Source: Marasmius tenuissimus
Taxonomy: Eukaryota > Basidiomycota > Agaricomycetes > Agaricales > Marasmiaceae
Direction: 5' to 3'
NCBI GenBank assembly: GCA_029532415.1
Contig: JAQOTA010000044.1
Coordinates: 372,001-436,000 of the forward strand
DNA length: 64,000 nucleotides
Shown: in pieces, positions 27,039 to 38,515 of the stretch
Layout of the letters: every line of letters starts with the position of its first letter
How positions within the stretch are numbered: the stretch's first letter is position 1
Position numbers and translations under genes: made by a program
Notes under the pieces: generated by a model
What the model was told of the DNA's origin: nothing
The model's input: the letters and a program-made list of their open reading frames with translations, nothing else
The model's database searches: none

Positions 27039-27476
27039 GTGAGAGCTCTCAAAGCTTATAGGCAGTACCTATCGGTCTACTCAAAGCTTGATGAATCTCA
27101 GCCTCTCAGGACTGCTTATGAACTGGCCTCCACAGCAAGTCAGCGAGCGCGACCCAGACACCACATCAAGTTAGATTTTGTGAAGGAGCTTCGAATAATG
27201 TTTCAAAGCTATCTCGGGTTTCACCCTGAGCTTAGTTACCTAAATTTGGCAGGATATTCCCAATATTGCTACCCAGCGGGCGTCTCTTGGTATATCTCAC
27301 GCTGCTTGCCTCCGGGTGATCATGACGCTCGGCCCTCTCAGGTTCTGAACGAGTCAGACGACATATTGTCAGTCACTCGAAGATTTGGGATAATACCGCA
27401 CAAGGAGCTCGGATTGGGTCGGTGTCGTTTTTACATCCTGGATTACTATTTTGACACGGAGTGTATCGAGTATTAA
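27039..27476 (+). CDS. Hypothetical 145-residue ORF of the duplicated block
   Basis: An open frame (contains DESQPLRTAYELASTASQRA, KLDFVKELRIMFQSYLGF and FYILDYYFDTECIEY) ends in TAA. It converges tail-to-tail with the minus-strand membrane-protein copy at 27.6-28.8 kb. A related but interrupted sequence lies at about 30.48-30.90 kb in the second duplicated block in the same position relative to the intact membrane-protein gene. Homology between the two blocks supports ancestral coding, but the family is unknown and an upstream exon is possible. Confidence 0.45.
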   Translation: MRALKAYRQYLSVYSKLDESQPLRTAYELASTASQRARPRHHIKLDFVKELRIMFQSYLGFHPELSYLNLAGYSQYCYPAGVSWYISRCLPPGDHDARPSQVLNESDDILSVTRRFGIIPHKELGLGRCRFYILDYYFDTECIEY

Positions 27477-27604
27477 AATACAAACGGATGTACGTATCTT
27501 AGTCGCGCTGAAAGTAATCTCATGAAAGAGGCGTCTAAAAACGAAGTTTGAGTGCCCAATGCTCCTTCAGTAGAGCTATAACCATACTCACAGAACATTC
27601 AGGT

Positions 27605-28790
27605 TCAATTCGACTCCCCCTTTCGGATTACCCATCGGTTGACACTACAACAAGGCTATCGATAAGCGGTATATGAGCTAATTGCGTCCTTTTCGAATTC
27701 ACTCTGAAGCGCACGTACCCCGGTGCCATCATCTCCCCCCATAAAATTGGCCAGGTCCCCAATAAAAAGATCGCCGAGGCGACACGTCGAACTGTCGGTG
27801 AGGGCCGTCAATACGATGTAGGCGCTGACTTGCAAGAGCATGAAATTATACTCGCATATCGCAGCCAGAATCCCCAAGATTTACGGCTCGCCACATGTTC
27901 AAGTTTCGGACTCGCAATGACCTTGGCTGTTTGACTTGGGACTCACACTGCGTATAATCCCAACGAAGGTGGTAAAACCATCCCGCCAAGTGACTACGTA
28001 CCGCCGGAAGCTGGGATTTGTGAGTGCCTTACTGTACTGGAGTGTAGGGAGGCGACGTAACGCGTAACGGTGAGGGTGTCCTGTCGCTAAAATGGCGTTA
28101 TGTAATGCTAAAAGATCACTTTCGAGGCTGCTTTGGCCTCCGAACCTCCCATATGTGGCTTGGAAGCCCCGAGTGCCTGCCAAATAAGGGAGTTCCCACG
28201 GGCTGTTGCTAGTGAAAATCCGAAGTTGGCGCGTAACGGTCCTCTGGCTGTCGCCTCTCTACACTCCAGTACAGTATTGTGAAGGCCCGAGGTCGAGTTC
28301 GCCTTCGAGATGATCCCTTGAAGCTTGGAGATCCAGAGCAAGGATGAACATGTGGGACTAGCATTGTAAAGGAGGGAGGTAAGAATCAATCTCGAGTGCT
28401 TTGGTCAAAGCGTCATTTTCGTTGTTGAGGTAGTTATCGGGTGGGTAGATTATAGTAGCCGATAGACTGGCAAGAAGAGTAGTCGACGAGAGTGAAACGC
28501 GAATGAACGAGAGCTTGGTGCATGGAGATCCCACTCATTGAAAACTCACTAGGACGACATGCTCTGCAACGCCAGTTCCCAGGACCTTTACATGTTTTCA
28601 ACATCGGGCGGTAACGTATCTGCAGTACGATGATTATTCCGAAATCAAAAGCATGTAAAGATTCTGTCTTACATTCTAGGTCGGATTTATGGTTGTGCTC
28701 GGTACCAGAAGGAAAGCCAGTTTGAGATGCATCAAATAAGTGATGTTCCAGATGCCGGAAAAGTAGTATGCCCACCAACTTCTTGAGTGA
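27605..28790 (-). pseudogene. Dead copy of a small membrane-protein gene
   Basis: It is homologous exon by exon to the intact gene at 31040-32057. The first exon has HHLFDASQTGFPSGTEHNH. The second has PPDVENM, then TAA where the intact copy has a lysine codon, then RSWELALQS. The third (YGSLLYNASPTCSSLLWI) is broken by a 243-base MITE. In the fourth exon the part before the last hydrophobic helix is out of frame with TWPILWGEMMAPG. The last exon (VNRWVIRKG, stop at 27605-27607) is preserved. A nonsense codon, an insertion and a frameshift make it a pseudogene. Confidence 0.7.
28032..28274. mobile_element. 243-bp MITE with TA target duplication
   Basis: The terminal inverted repeats are 25 bases with one mismatch, beginning CTGTACTGGAGTGTAG, and are flanked on both sides by TA (28030-28031 and 28275-28276). 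Removing it restores alignment of the host exon with the paralogue at 31.4 kb, so it is a true insertion. TA duplication and short length fit a Tc1/mariner-type miniature element with no coding capacity. Confidence 0.75.
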
Positions 28791-30297
28791 TCACCGTAGC
28801 TGGTGAGAGGTTGTTCTCTGGTAGTCGAGGGTGCACCTCTGGCTTCGAGTGGTTGGGCTAGAATTCAAACATGTTGATGACAATTTCATAGGCCGGGTCT
28901 AGTAGAATCAGGTTCCCGACCTTCCAATGCTACTGATCCTCGGTGAGCCGGGTGACGCGTGTGAATTGGGGGTGTATACGACATGGTGTCCTTCTAGGGG
29001 CTCTATACGTAGTTCGTAAGCGGGTCAAAGCAAAAACAAATTTTAGGTTCAGAGCTCTTCGAGCGCTGGGCGCTCGAGGTCTTATGTCTGATAATTTGGG
29101 ATGAACCCCACAACATTCAAGCTAACTGACGATCACAATCATTGTCAGCTACACGCCCAAAAATACACGCAAAACATTACTCTCTTGCATAGAATGCGGT
29201 ATTTGCCTATTCATCAGTCTCAGTACTTAATATCAAGCCAGCCACAATATTTGTACGTTATAAAACCTGCTTCGCAGGACTACCAGTAGCATGTCTTCAA
29301 ATAGTGAACAAACAGTGGACGATGTTATTTTGGGACCCCCTTCCCATGTTTCAGCTCTGCCCTTTAACTACGGAGCGCCTAGCGTTATGAAGTCATACTG
29401 CCTCGTGCTTTGCCTTGAGTATGAAAGTGCGGATATACGACGAGGTACGCTGTCCTACTTCACACCCGCAAGGCGTCATATTCTCAGTATTGGTCGACCT
29501 AGCTTTCATGCAGGAGCTGTATGTGGTACCGCTCTCGCCAAATACATACTACGTTTCAACAGTTTCGGGATTTGCTTTGGCTCTACGGCTGCTACTTTTG
29601 CCTTGCCAATGATACATATTTAAACGTCAGCTCGCCAAGCTCCCAGCCCCCAGCCTGCTGGGTTGAAGAGGATACCCCACAACTGCCTATGGCGTCCGCG
29701 CCAATTTCGAGATCGTAGATCTAGGCGAAGCAGAATATAATCTTCAGCTCCGCCCGCGCCTTCACACTCCCAGGTAATGCATTCCCGATCACGATGGTGA
29801 GGAGAACCAGAATAGAACGTAGGGCCAGTGTCCGCTCTTATCGACACCACTCGTGATCGCAGATACCGATATTGGAGAATCTTTGACGGAAGTAGCGAGA
29901 AACAAAATCCGGTGCACCGTTAAGACTCGAACGGTAATTAATGAATCACACTACATCGTCAGATAGTGAAAAAGTACCGATAAGAAATATTTCACCCGGA
30001 TATTGGAACCTCACATACAGTTGTTCACATGCGCTCTTGAAATGTAGCTTCTGAGGATCTGGAGGCAGCTGTCGCTATTTTGCGTTGTATTATAATACTG
30101 GGTTCTCGTACTTACATAGCCAGGAAGGAGGGTCAGTGTCACTTTTTATCTCTTCACACATATAATGATGGTTTGGGTTTTCACCAACAGGATCAATGTA
30201 TCCACTGGTCTGCTCACCGGAGTGGCAATACAAAGGAGGGTCTCACGTTAATTGTGATGTTTTTAGAAAAATGAACTTACCTCGATCACTGGATTAG

Positions 30298-30389
30298 TGG
30301 ACACACTGGGAATTGAACCCAGCACCCCCCGCAGCAATGTCTTCCCACTCATGCTAAGCGGATGTGATAACCAACTACACCATGTGCCC
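30298..30389 (-). tRNA. tRNA-Ala (anticodon AGC) with an 18-base intron
   Basis: The acceptor GGGCACA pairs with TGTGTCC and includes the G3-U70 wobble pair that identifies alanine tRNAs. The anticodon stem TCCGC/GCGGG encloses TTAGCAT. An 18-base intron follows position 37. The T arm CTGGG-TTCAATT-CCCAG is perfect, the discriminator is A, and the A box (TGGTGTAGTTGG) and B box are intact. It lies at the left edge of the second duplicated block. It is the only undamaged one of three tRNA-Ala copies in this window. Confidence 0.9.
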
Positions 30390-30469
30390 AGCGCTAGCGT
30401 ACTCCGCGCGCGACATGCGTTCGCAAATACTGGAGTGTGGTTGTCATTCCGTAAGCCACAATCACACAC

Positions 30470-32830
30470 CGAGACCTACAACCTCTCGTCTACTCGAAGC
30501 TTGATAAATCCGTTTGTACAGCGTGAGTTATGATACCCAGCTCAGCAACTCAGCTCCAACCCAGACACCACCACTTTAGTCAGATCCATCATCGATGCCA
30601 TCCAATCTGACTCCGATTTCCGGAACTTAATCAAACTCTACACTGAGGTACCGAACTCTGGCAGGTATCCACAGAAATCTCGACCGGCGAATTTGCTTTC
30701 GGAATGCGTATGTCATTTTCCGCTTACCTCCGGGTAATACACAACGTTCTCAGATTCCGTTCGGTTAGTGGATGGGAACGGTCCTACCTTACCACTCACT
30801 GAGCGAGTTGATTGCCTTTAGAGTCCGCATTGAGTCAGTATAGTCGTTCCATTTTCGGTCAATCTTTTGACACGGAGTTCAACCAACACGGGATTGAATA
30901 AATATAGAATATTAAATATGATAGTAGCGCTCCGGATCGGAGGTCGACGAGAGAGTATGCGGAAAAAGAGGGATCTAGGGGTAAATTTCGAGTGTTCAGT
31001 AATACTTCGGTGAGGTTTCAGACTGTACTCACAGAGCAGTTAGGTCGTGTGTGCACCCTGCCTTCGGTTTACCCAACGATTGACCCTAGAACGGAGTGAT
31101 CAGCATACAGCAAGTGAGCAAAGACCAAGTCCATTTTGAGAATACGTACACTGGTGCCAATAAATCCCCCCATAGAATAGGCAAGGTGGCCAGTAGCAAG
31201 ATCACCAAGATGACTTCACGAACCGTCTTCGAGCTAGATGTCCATCCCACGTAGGCGCTAACTTGCCAGAACAGAAATTGGAACCCGAACCACATGGCCA
31301 AATTCCCTGTACGTGCAACATATCTCAGGACTCTCTGTAAATCTACGTAATTGTAGTCGAACTTACAATGTATGTAATACCATCTCAGATGGTGGAACCA
31401 TCCCGCCAAGTCACTGGGTACTGCTGGAAGCCAGAACATGGTAATTTCTTTGGTTGAAGGTCCGCGTTGGGAGCTCGCCTTAGACGAGATCTCTTGGAGC
31501 TTTTTGATCAAGAGCAAAGATGAACATGTGGCGCTAGCATTGCAAAGGAGGGAGCCGTAGGACGTGATCTCGAGTACTTTGAAACTATCAGATTGTTCGT
31601 TGAACCCGCTGTCTGATCGGTAAGTTTGGAGTATGGTAGCTGACAGACTGGCAAGAAGAGCAGTCTATAAGGGTCAAACATGGATAAATAGTAAGTTTGG
31701 TACCTAGAGATCTCATTGAGTAACTGAAGACTCACGACAACGGCACCGCTCTGTAACGCCAGTTCCCAGGATTTTTTGACGATCTCAACGTCGTCTGGTA
31801 ACTTATCTGCAGTACAACAATTATCCAGCAGAACCAAAAGCGTGTAGCGAGTCTTTCCTACATCTCAGGTCAGGCGTGTGGTCAAGCTGAGTACTAGAAG
31901 AGGAGCCAGCTTCGGATGGATTCAATGAGTAAAATTCAGATGCGAGGATAGGATTTCCACTGACGTTTGGGGTGACCATCGTAGCTGGCGGGAGGTCGTT
32001 CTCTGGTAGTTGAGGGAACACCGTTGATTTCAAGTGATTGTGCTGGAATTCGAGCATGTTAACGACATACCCATAGTCAGGTCTAATAAGACATGTTTAC
32101 AACCTTCCAGTGCTACCCCATCACCTCGGTGTATCGGGTGACGCGGGTGAACCATGGGTGTATAGGACATGGTGCGTTGGTTGAGGGTTGAGATATGGTG
32201 CTCTTCTGGGGGCTCTTATATAGTTTGTGAGAGAATTAAACAGAAACAGAGTTTAGGTTTAGAGCCCTCCGAGCGCGCGGCGCTCGAAATTTCAAGCTGT
32301 GATGAGCCCCACAATTATCGCCCGGAGTCTTCAAACTAACGACGATTATTGGCGATCGCTATCAATCTCAGTATCCCAGAATGTAGGAAACACGAGAGAC
32401 ACTCCTTTTGCAACCGATACGGTATATGTTTGTTGACATTCTCAAGCTTTGTTACAAGTACCCCCACCCCCAAGGATTGTACGAGTACCCCAGCTTTCCT
32501 GAAGGAGCCGTGGCAGCATTTTCTCCATCTACGGCGGACATATAGTTTGGGGGTCGATTTGGATTCTACGGTTACTGCCGCAATGATCTATAATATTATT
32601 TGGACGTCAGTTTGCCAATGTTTCGGCCTTTCTCGGTTAAAGAAGCTATACCCTACACCCACGCCGACGTCGAAATCGGAGGTGTTGGTGGAGCGAGATA
32701 TAATTGCAATTCTGCACGCACTTTCACTTATCCCGAATCATGATCTATCTGCAAACTCGATGAAGATTTTTCTGGCGGTGCGACCAGTCGGCTTGAAGTT
32801 TATAATAGCCACTATCCTTCTCGGTGAATG
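30470..32830. repeat. Right block of the tandem duplication
   Basis: It is colinear with 27.04-29.86 kb. It carries the intact membrane-protein gene (31040-32057), a degenerate counterpart of the 27039-27476 ORF at about 30.48-30.90 kb, and the GC-rich palindrome near 32.27 kb. It lacks the 243-bp MITE, so that insertion post-dates the duplication. Confidence 0.6.
31040..32057 (-). CDS. Small multi-helix membrane protein, five exons
   Basis: Exons 32057-31862, 31806-31736, 31664-31367, 31306-31150 and 31085-31040 join with matching phases into 255 residues. All introns are GT-AG (55, 71, 60 and 64 bases). Residues about 68-90 hold KLPDDVEIVKKSWELALQSG, followed directly by a helix (VVTALLASLSATIL). 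Further helices are YGSLLCNASATCSSLLLI, AMWFGFQFLFWQVSAYVGW and VILVILLLATLPILWG. The C-terminus is the short basic VNRWVNRRQG. The PPDVE-WELALQSG plus LLASLSATILQTY arrangement is shared with two other copies in this window, so it is a lineage family, probably in a membrane. Function unknown. This copy shows no stop, frameshift or lost splice site and is the likely functional one. Confidence 0.72.
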
Positions 32831-33392
32831 AATACGTAAACCTTGGCGGGAAACCAAAGAAACCTCAGCCGGCGAACACGGTGAAGTAATACGGTAGACA
32901 ATACGAGCGCACCGATTCAATCAAATCACCCATAATCAGCAGACGTCGAGTATTCCAAATCGTGAATCCGAATATTTGAGGGTGTTGATCTACTCAGCCT
33001 TTTCGACCTCGCTCATTTTGGGACGCTACACGCGTTCTCTCATCCAACGAGCCCTCTGTATGTGTAACGGCATCAGGAACCTCCCTCGTGCACTAGGCAT
33101 TTGATGACTGGGCATGTAGCTCGTGAATAAAAACCCACTACCGAGTTATTTGCGATGATTGGTGGGAACTTGTGTACAAGATTTGCCATGGGGTTGATAT
33201 GAGCTCATTTTTCGTTGGAAAATTGTGCGCCACTAGAGCACGAGGAACGTGAACCTCCCTCAGATTAGGTTTGAGGAAACCAGATCGTAGGCTATTCAGC
33301 AAAATCTATCTGAACGAAAACAGTGGATACATGGCTTGGATATGTGATGCGTTACAGGCTCGGATTTCCGAACTAAACCTGACAATGAATCG
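32831..33392. other. Spacer between convergent/divergent units
   Basis: No motif-bearing ORF. It should hold the 3' flank of the DUF6593-like gene that ends at 33393. Confidence 0.4.
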
Positions 33393-34196
33393 CTAATTCC
33401 AGTCGACTTCCGGCCAGCACCCCCAGAGGGTACCCAGTATCCAGACCCCCACAAAACTACCTCCAGCACAAGCTATCAGGGGGGCGAAAACGATAGTTGG
33501 TACCTTCACTAACAAAATCTCGCCCGCCTTGCATCCTACTTTTCTAATCTTTCTGGAGAACAGCTTCATACGGCGGTGTTTGTGTCGCAAATAAGGCCTC
33601 TCTCGTTCAAAATATACGAGGGTCGAAATGATTTCTTCCATGGGTGGTCTGCCTTGGAGTGCCTCCAATGGAACGGGATGAATAGTAAGAGATTGAGGTT
33701 GTTCACAGTGGAAAGTAGCGATGGCGTTCTCGGAGTTCTTGAGCTAGGCCAATTGATAAGTAAGTAAACGGATTGACATGCAGAACCACAGACCCAGGTC
33801 ACTTTCCCCGCCGGGTTGTACGTCCATGTATATGTAGGACCGTAGTCGCCAGACCGGAACTCGAAAATAATATTCGTGTTCCTATCCTCACCTATTCAGT
33901 AAACACCTCAAGGTGGCTACATTGCAAATGACACACCTCTCCAAATCGTGATTCCATTTGTTAGAAGCGTACTCTTTTCCGTTGATAATGCAGCTCCCCT
34001 TCGTTATTACCCCCTCCTCGATATTTTTCCTTACATTCCTGATTGCCGTAGCCCCTTTCTCTCCTTCCGAAGTCGCTATCTCGTATAGCACCTCACCTGT
34101 AGGGCTGCAAAGTTTGGTGTTCGAGATAGAGTCCTCGGAGAAATTGACTTCAATGGAGTCGTCAGAGGATAGGGTGGTCGTATCGTCAGTGGACAT
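33393..34196 (-). CDS. DUF6593-like protein with C-terminal membrane helix, three exons
   Basis: Exons 34196-33937, 33881-33794 and 33743-33393 join (phases 2 and 0) into 232 residues. Landmarks are GEVLYEIATSE; FEFRSGDYGPTYTWTYN at the exon 2 core; NAIATFHCEQ; and MEEIISTLVYFERE. These are shared in the same order with the genes at 59.06 and 61.23 kb, and intron positions and phases match the 59-kb gene. The layout (Y-E-I/V-x-T, F-x-F...Y-x-W, I-A-T-F, E-I-I-x-T-L-V-Y) fits the basidiomycete DUF6593 family of unknown function. This member alone has a basic stretch and a hydrophobic C-terminal helix (TIVFAPLIACAGGSFVGVWI), so it may be anchored in a membrane by its tail. No defects seen. Confidence 0.75.
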
Positions 34197-36090
34197 GTCG
34201 TTCGTGGTGATATTGACGCCCGGTGAGCGGTTGCTTCTTGTACTCTGGTGGCCACCGATCCTCTGTTATTCAGTCGAGGCATGCCTTTATTTCTATGCGT
34301 CATAAATGACTCTTGCTTCCTTCAGGCTCTCATGCGAGCATTGTACAGCACGCAGATTATATTCAATTAATAAGCGCCATTGGTCACACTGGAGCCTCGA
34401 GGGAAGGGAAGGGATAAATTGTGTGAGAATGCTTATCGTTAGGCGCTCATTGCAGCTTCCAAAACGGCAAAAGATCGAGTTCACGTATGTAGATTCTCCC
34501 GAATGAGCGCTCGTACATTGCCCGTGGTATTTGCACTCCAACTGGCTTGACTAGCAATATCGCAGGTCTTAAAAGGCATGTCGAAACCCCCAAACCTCTT
34601 CCAAAGGGCTAGCAACTACTGACGATCACACTCAGTAATGGATTGTATAGCCGTAAGGTAGTAGTAGGCCTCTTTCGCACTCGGAAGGGGAAGAGCCTTC
34701 CAATCCAATCCATCATGACCAGCGCATAAATCTACAGGGGAGGGGTGACCACATCAAAATCAACCTAGCCCGTATCACTATTTACCAACTTTCCGCGTCA
34801 AACCCTCCTAGACGACTTAGGTCTCCTTCGCTGAGGAGCTGAAAATGGAAAAACCTAAGGGATACATATGGCTGGGCTTCATGTATGCCCCTTCAGAAGC
34901 CGAAGGAATTACTCGAGGGTTCGACCCAGAACGTCCCTAAGCCTGACTAGCACTGTTCTTCTATCGGTGACGAGACGAGCCCTCCATGGCCGTTTGAAGG
35001 CAATACGCACTAAACTTACCCAAACCAAGTATCTTCTCCCAATTCCAATGTCCGACATGATCATGGAGGGTATCTCGACAATGCCCCAAGTAGAGCGCCC
35101 TACCTACCGCAAAAGCTCGTCCAATCTGATGATATCGTAGGCTCACCCGGACCTACGCTATCATTCTGAAGCCCCATAGTGGATCGGCTTCGAGTTTACA
35201 CGCCTAGTGACCAACGGTGTAGTCCGAGTGTAACGCTCGACGGCAGCCTCATTCACGGAGAGACACATCTCCAGCAAACCATCGGTCGGTCAAAGAACAC
35301 CAAAAGTCTCACCGGGAGAGTGATCAAAGGGTCAAATAAGTAGTAATATAGCCATTGTTGGCGCGCCAACGGAAGGTCCAGTGACTATAGACGAACCAAT
35401 ACCATAAAGTCTGGCGGACTGGGGCGTTCCCTAAGATCGTTTATCGAGGGTACGAGGGATAGCCTCAGACGAGGAACCGGTGACGAGGAAATCCATCCAT
35501 CAATTTCAGGGATCTTCCTGGAGTACTGGCAGTTCGGTGAACCAAAGACCCACGTTTAGCGCGGTGTATATCAAGCGGCAGCACGCGAATGATCATAATT
35601 AGAGTACGGCGGCTTGGTAGAGATTGTGATCTGGAGCCTTCAATGCCATGGTGTGGTCGAATACCGGGTATGGCCGCCTATGGCGCATATAAGACGCTCG
35701 ACTGACGAGCATTTTCTTGTGTTTGCATAGAATTTCGGACGGAGCTGAGGATTACTTGCGGTTACCCACAGGTGAAGTATGAAGCCATGAACGAGAGCGC
35801 ACCTTTTTACTTGCGCTGTAACCAGGGAAGCGCGCAGGCTCACACGGAACTAAGCCATTCCATTCCGTAAATTCTGTCTCTCCATCACCCAACTTCAGCG
35901 TGTGATTTCCATTATCTTGGTCGGGAAACAATAGTCATACGCTGTCTTTTCACTAAATTACGACTAAATAATGTCATCGGCGCGGCGGGGTCCACCGATA
36001 ACAAAGACGATGGAGAGGGCAGAAAAGTCGTAGTAGACGGATTAAACCGGATAGACATCCTTAACGAGCGAACGAACCTTCAAGAAGATA
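34197..36090. other. Unassigned spacer
   Basis: Two minus-strand ORFs look protein-like (34961-35146, containing GRAFAVGRALYLGHCRDTLH; 35640-35843) but have no recognisable family or supported splice partners. Confidence 0.3.
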
Positions 36091-36707
36091 CAGAGGCGAA
36101 CCTAGATACGAAATGTTCAAGCAAAACCGTCCCGTTCCTCGGCCATATCGTTGATCCATGTAAATCCTCTTTTAGGACAAGCATATATGGGTATGAGGAC
36201 CTTGTCAGAATTTTTGTGTGATTTTACAGGATGTCCTGCGTGAGTCGCACAAAGTTGTATGTGCTGGGCGCAAAATCAACAGAAAACCTGGATACAAAAA
36301 ATCACGTGCCCCACCAGTTTCGGCACTAAGCACCAATAAGCGCCCACAGCAACTCGCCTTTCTTGTTGCTCCCATCGCATAATTTTCATTCCTTCGCCCA
36401 CAGCATGCCTCGCTCGTCAGATAAGAAAGGCTGTGAGGGCTTAGAAAAGCTACAGAAATATCAAGAAGATAAAGAAGCTTGAAATACTATAGGTATAGCC
36501 CATTTGGGGCAATTTTGATCAATTTTCCAGCATGTTTGATTTTTTGGGAGGCGACAAGACCACAGATTGCCCAGACGTGTTTACCATCACATTTGGGACA
36601 TTCAGTTGTATTATTTTTAAAAAAACCGCTTGAAAAAATGTGCCCTCGCGGGCTCAGAGTTTGGATTTTTCGTATCTGGGTATTTTTCGTATCCGGGTTC
36701 GCCTCTG
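36091..36707. mobile_element. 617-bp TIR element with TA target duplication
   Basis: The termini are CAGAGGCGAACC followed by a further GATACGAAA on both sides (two mismatches in about 23 bases). They are flanked by TA at 36089-36090 and 36708-36709. Near the right end GATACGAAAAA occurs twice in tandem. Inside, a plus-strand frame at about 36404-36480 begins MPRSSDKKGCEGLEKLQK and stops; it could be a relic of a pogo-like transposase N-terminus, but that is a guess. Otherwise non-coding. Confidence 0.7.
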
Positions 36708-36709
36708 TA

Positions 36710-37569
36710 CATCATGGTTAGTTGGCCAAAAAGGGGGAATAGAATAGTGTGGCGGATACGATAGAAACACCCAACGAAATTGTAATGCTGATGCTCTCCT
36801 CACTACATCCCTGGGACGGTAACCTTATCCGTTGATAGTGGGGGCAGGGCGGTTTTGTGCCATTTTGAAGCCCAAGAATGGCATCCCAGCCTACCGCGGG
36901 TGGTATCGATGGGATCTGATCACGACTAAGAGGAAGCTGCTTCAAATATGATAGTCGAACGGAACGCACCTCAAAACGCCATTACCATTGTTTTTCCGTG
37001 ATAGATAGTATCTATCGCCGCATGCAAGCCGTCACCGAAGTCTTCCGTACGACACAGGATTTTTCATTCAGCCACTAGTCCTGTCTAGTAAAACGTGAGC
37101 AATGAACAAGAACGATCGTTTATATACACACCTATTAGCACTAACAGCAAGCTCGTCGGATGTGTTGCCTCTATCCAACCGCCTCGAGATCCAGAAACTT
37201 CCAAGGGATTTGCCCTTCTTGGATTTTTGAACTGTGGATCTACGGCGACGAGGATAATCAAAAACACCCCAGACCATGCGGACTAACATGGTGGTCGAAG
37301 AGAAAAAATATAAGCGCTCGTCATAGTTGTCTGGCCTCCAAATTTTCGGTCTTCGGCCGGCCGCGGCGAGTGGCCGTGCCCGCCACCTTCACCAGGCCCA
37401 ATCACCCCGAGTTCTACTCGTACACGCTGCACAGAGGTTGTGTAGCTTTTGTTTGATCATTTTCACAGGAATCAAAACATCCGCAATATTGTATCTTGAG
37501 ATCTCCGATGACTATAGCAATAGTCGTGTTGTTCAACATACTGATGAACATTTTGGTTTGATTCGGGAC
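36710..37569. other. Spacer, possible remnant of exon 4 of the third membrane-protein copy
   Basis: Minus-strand frames at 37068-37289 include a short hydrophobic run (GVFLIILVAVDPQF) loosely resembling exon 4 of the 31-kb gene, but the join cannot be shown. Confidence 0.3.
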
Positions 37570-38165
37570 TCACGATGCGTGTAATACCAACAAAGGTGGT
37601 AGAAATATACGGCCAAATGCCCAGATGCTCCGGGCAACCAGAATCGGCTGATACTATACGGCAAAGGTTCGTGCTCGGGGCTTGACTTCAACGACATCTT
37701 TTGAAGCTTTGTGATTAGAAGTAAGGATGAGCTCGTGGCGCTAGCGTTGCAAAGGAGGGAACCGTAACAGACGATGTCCAGTACTTTAACCCAGCCGTTC
37801 GGCTCATCGTCAAACCTGCTGTCGGATCGGTAGGTTTGGAGTATAGTAGCCGATAGACTGGCAAGGAGAGCGATCTGTGAAATCGAATCATGAGCGAGTA
37901 AGAGAACCGGCGTGTTGAGACCGATGTTTGAGAGCTCAGGACCATGACACCACTCTGCAACGCCAGTTCCCAAGATTTTTTCACGGCTTCAACGTCGGGC
38001 GGTAATTTACCTACAAAAAGCTTGGTTAGTGAAACAAAACAACGCGCGTTGAGTCATTCCTACATTCCGACCCGGAGGCATTACGGTCGTGCCTGGTGCC
38101 AGCCAACTTAGGTCCAATTAAATGAGCAAGACCAGATACGAGGATGGGACGTGTATCTACCGCTG
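37570..38165 (-). pseudogene. Third copy of the small membrane-protein gene, damaged
   Basis: Exon 1 (RPILVSGLAHLIG), exon 2 (KLPPDVEAVKKSWELALQSG) and exon 3 (IALLASLSATILQTYRSDSR through CYGSLLCNASATSSSLLLIT to FYHLCWYYTH) align with the intact gene at 31.0-32.1 kb. The donor after exon 2 reads CTGAGC where the intact gene has GTGAGT, so the intron cannot be removed normally. Exons 4 and 5 are not clearly present. I call it a pseudogene, while noting that exon 3 itself is open and ends at a good GTGAGT donor. Confidence 0.6.
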
Positions 38166-38515
38166 AGCTCGAGTGGTTAAGACGGGTGCCGTGGGTGGAT
38201 CGGGGAGATTTGTGACATGGCGTAATGCATGGAGGTTATAACCCCATGCTTTATATGTAGCATCACCATTGAAGACAGAGGTCAGGTTCAGTAATTCTTC
38301 TGAGCACTGAGCACGGGCTAATAAAATCCCTACTATCTTTGTGCTGTTGAACATCGTCTCTTGGGCTCCACAGTAAGTACTCATGTATTTGATTCAATGT
38401 CAATCAGTGGTAATCGTGCTGGTGATCGTGCTCAATGTCAATGTGAGTGCAACACCCAGGACCCAAAGAGATAGATCCGCGGTCTTTGCATGCCAATTTA
38501 TACTTATGTGCCGGT

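Larger units (their letters stand above)
27039..29860. repeat. Left block of a diverged tandem duplication
   Basis: The sequence from about 27.04 to 29.86 kb is colinear with 30.47-32.83 kb. Shared landmarks in order are the plus-strand ORF, the minus-strand membrane-protein gene, and a GC-rich palindromic CTTCGAGCGCTGGGCGCTCG near 29.06 kb (its partner near 32.27 kb also reads GAGCGCGCGGCGCTCG). A 3' segment follows that in both blocks can be read as a protein-like frame (here NFEIVDLGEAEYNL; partner DVEIGGVGGARYN). Divergence is high, so the duplication is old. The ends are approximate. Confidence 0.6.

Noticed and set aside
34868..34960. B-box-like GAGGGTTCGACCCAG as a tRNA gene
   Set aside because: No pairing T stem beyond the core, no anticodon arm and no acceptor stem.
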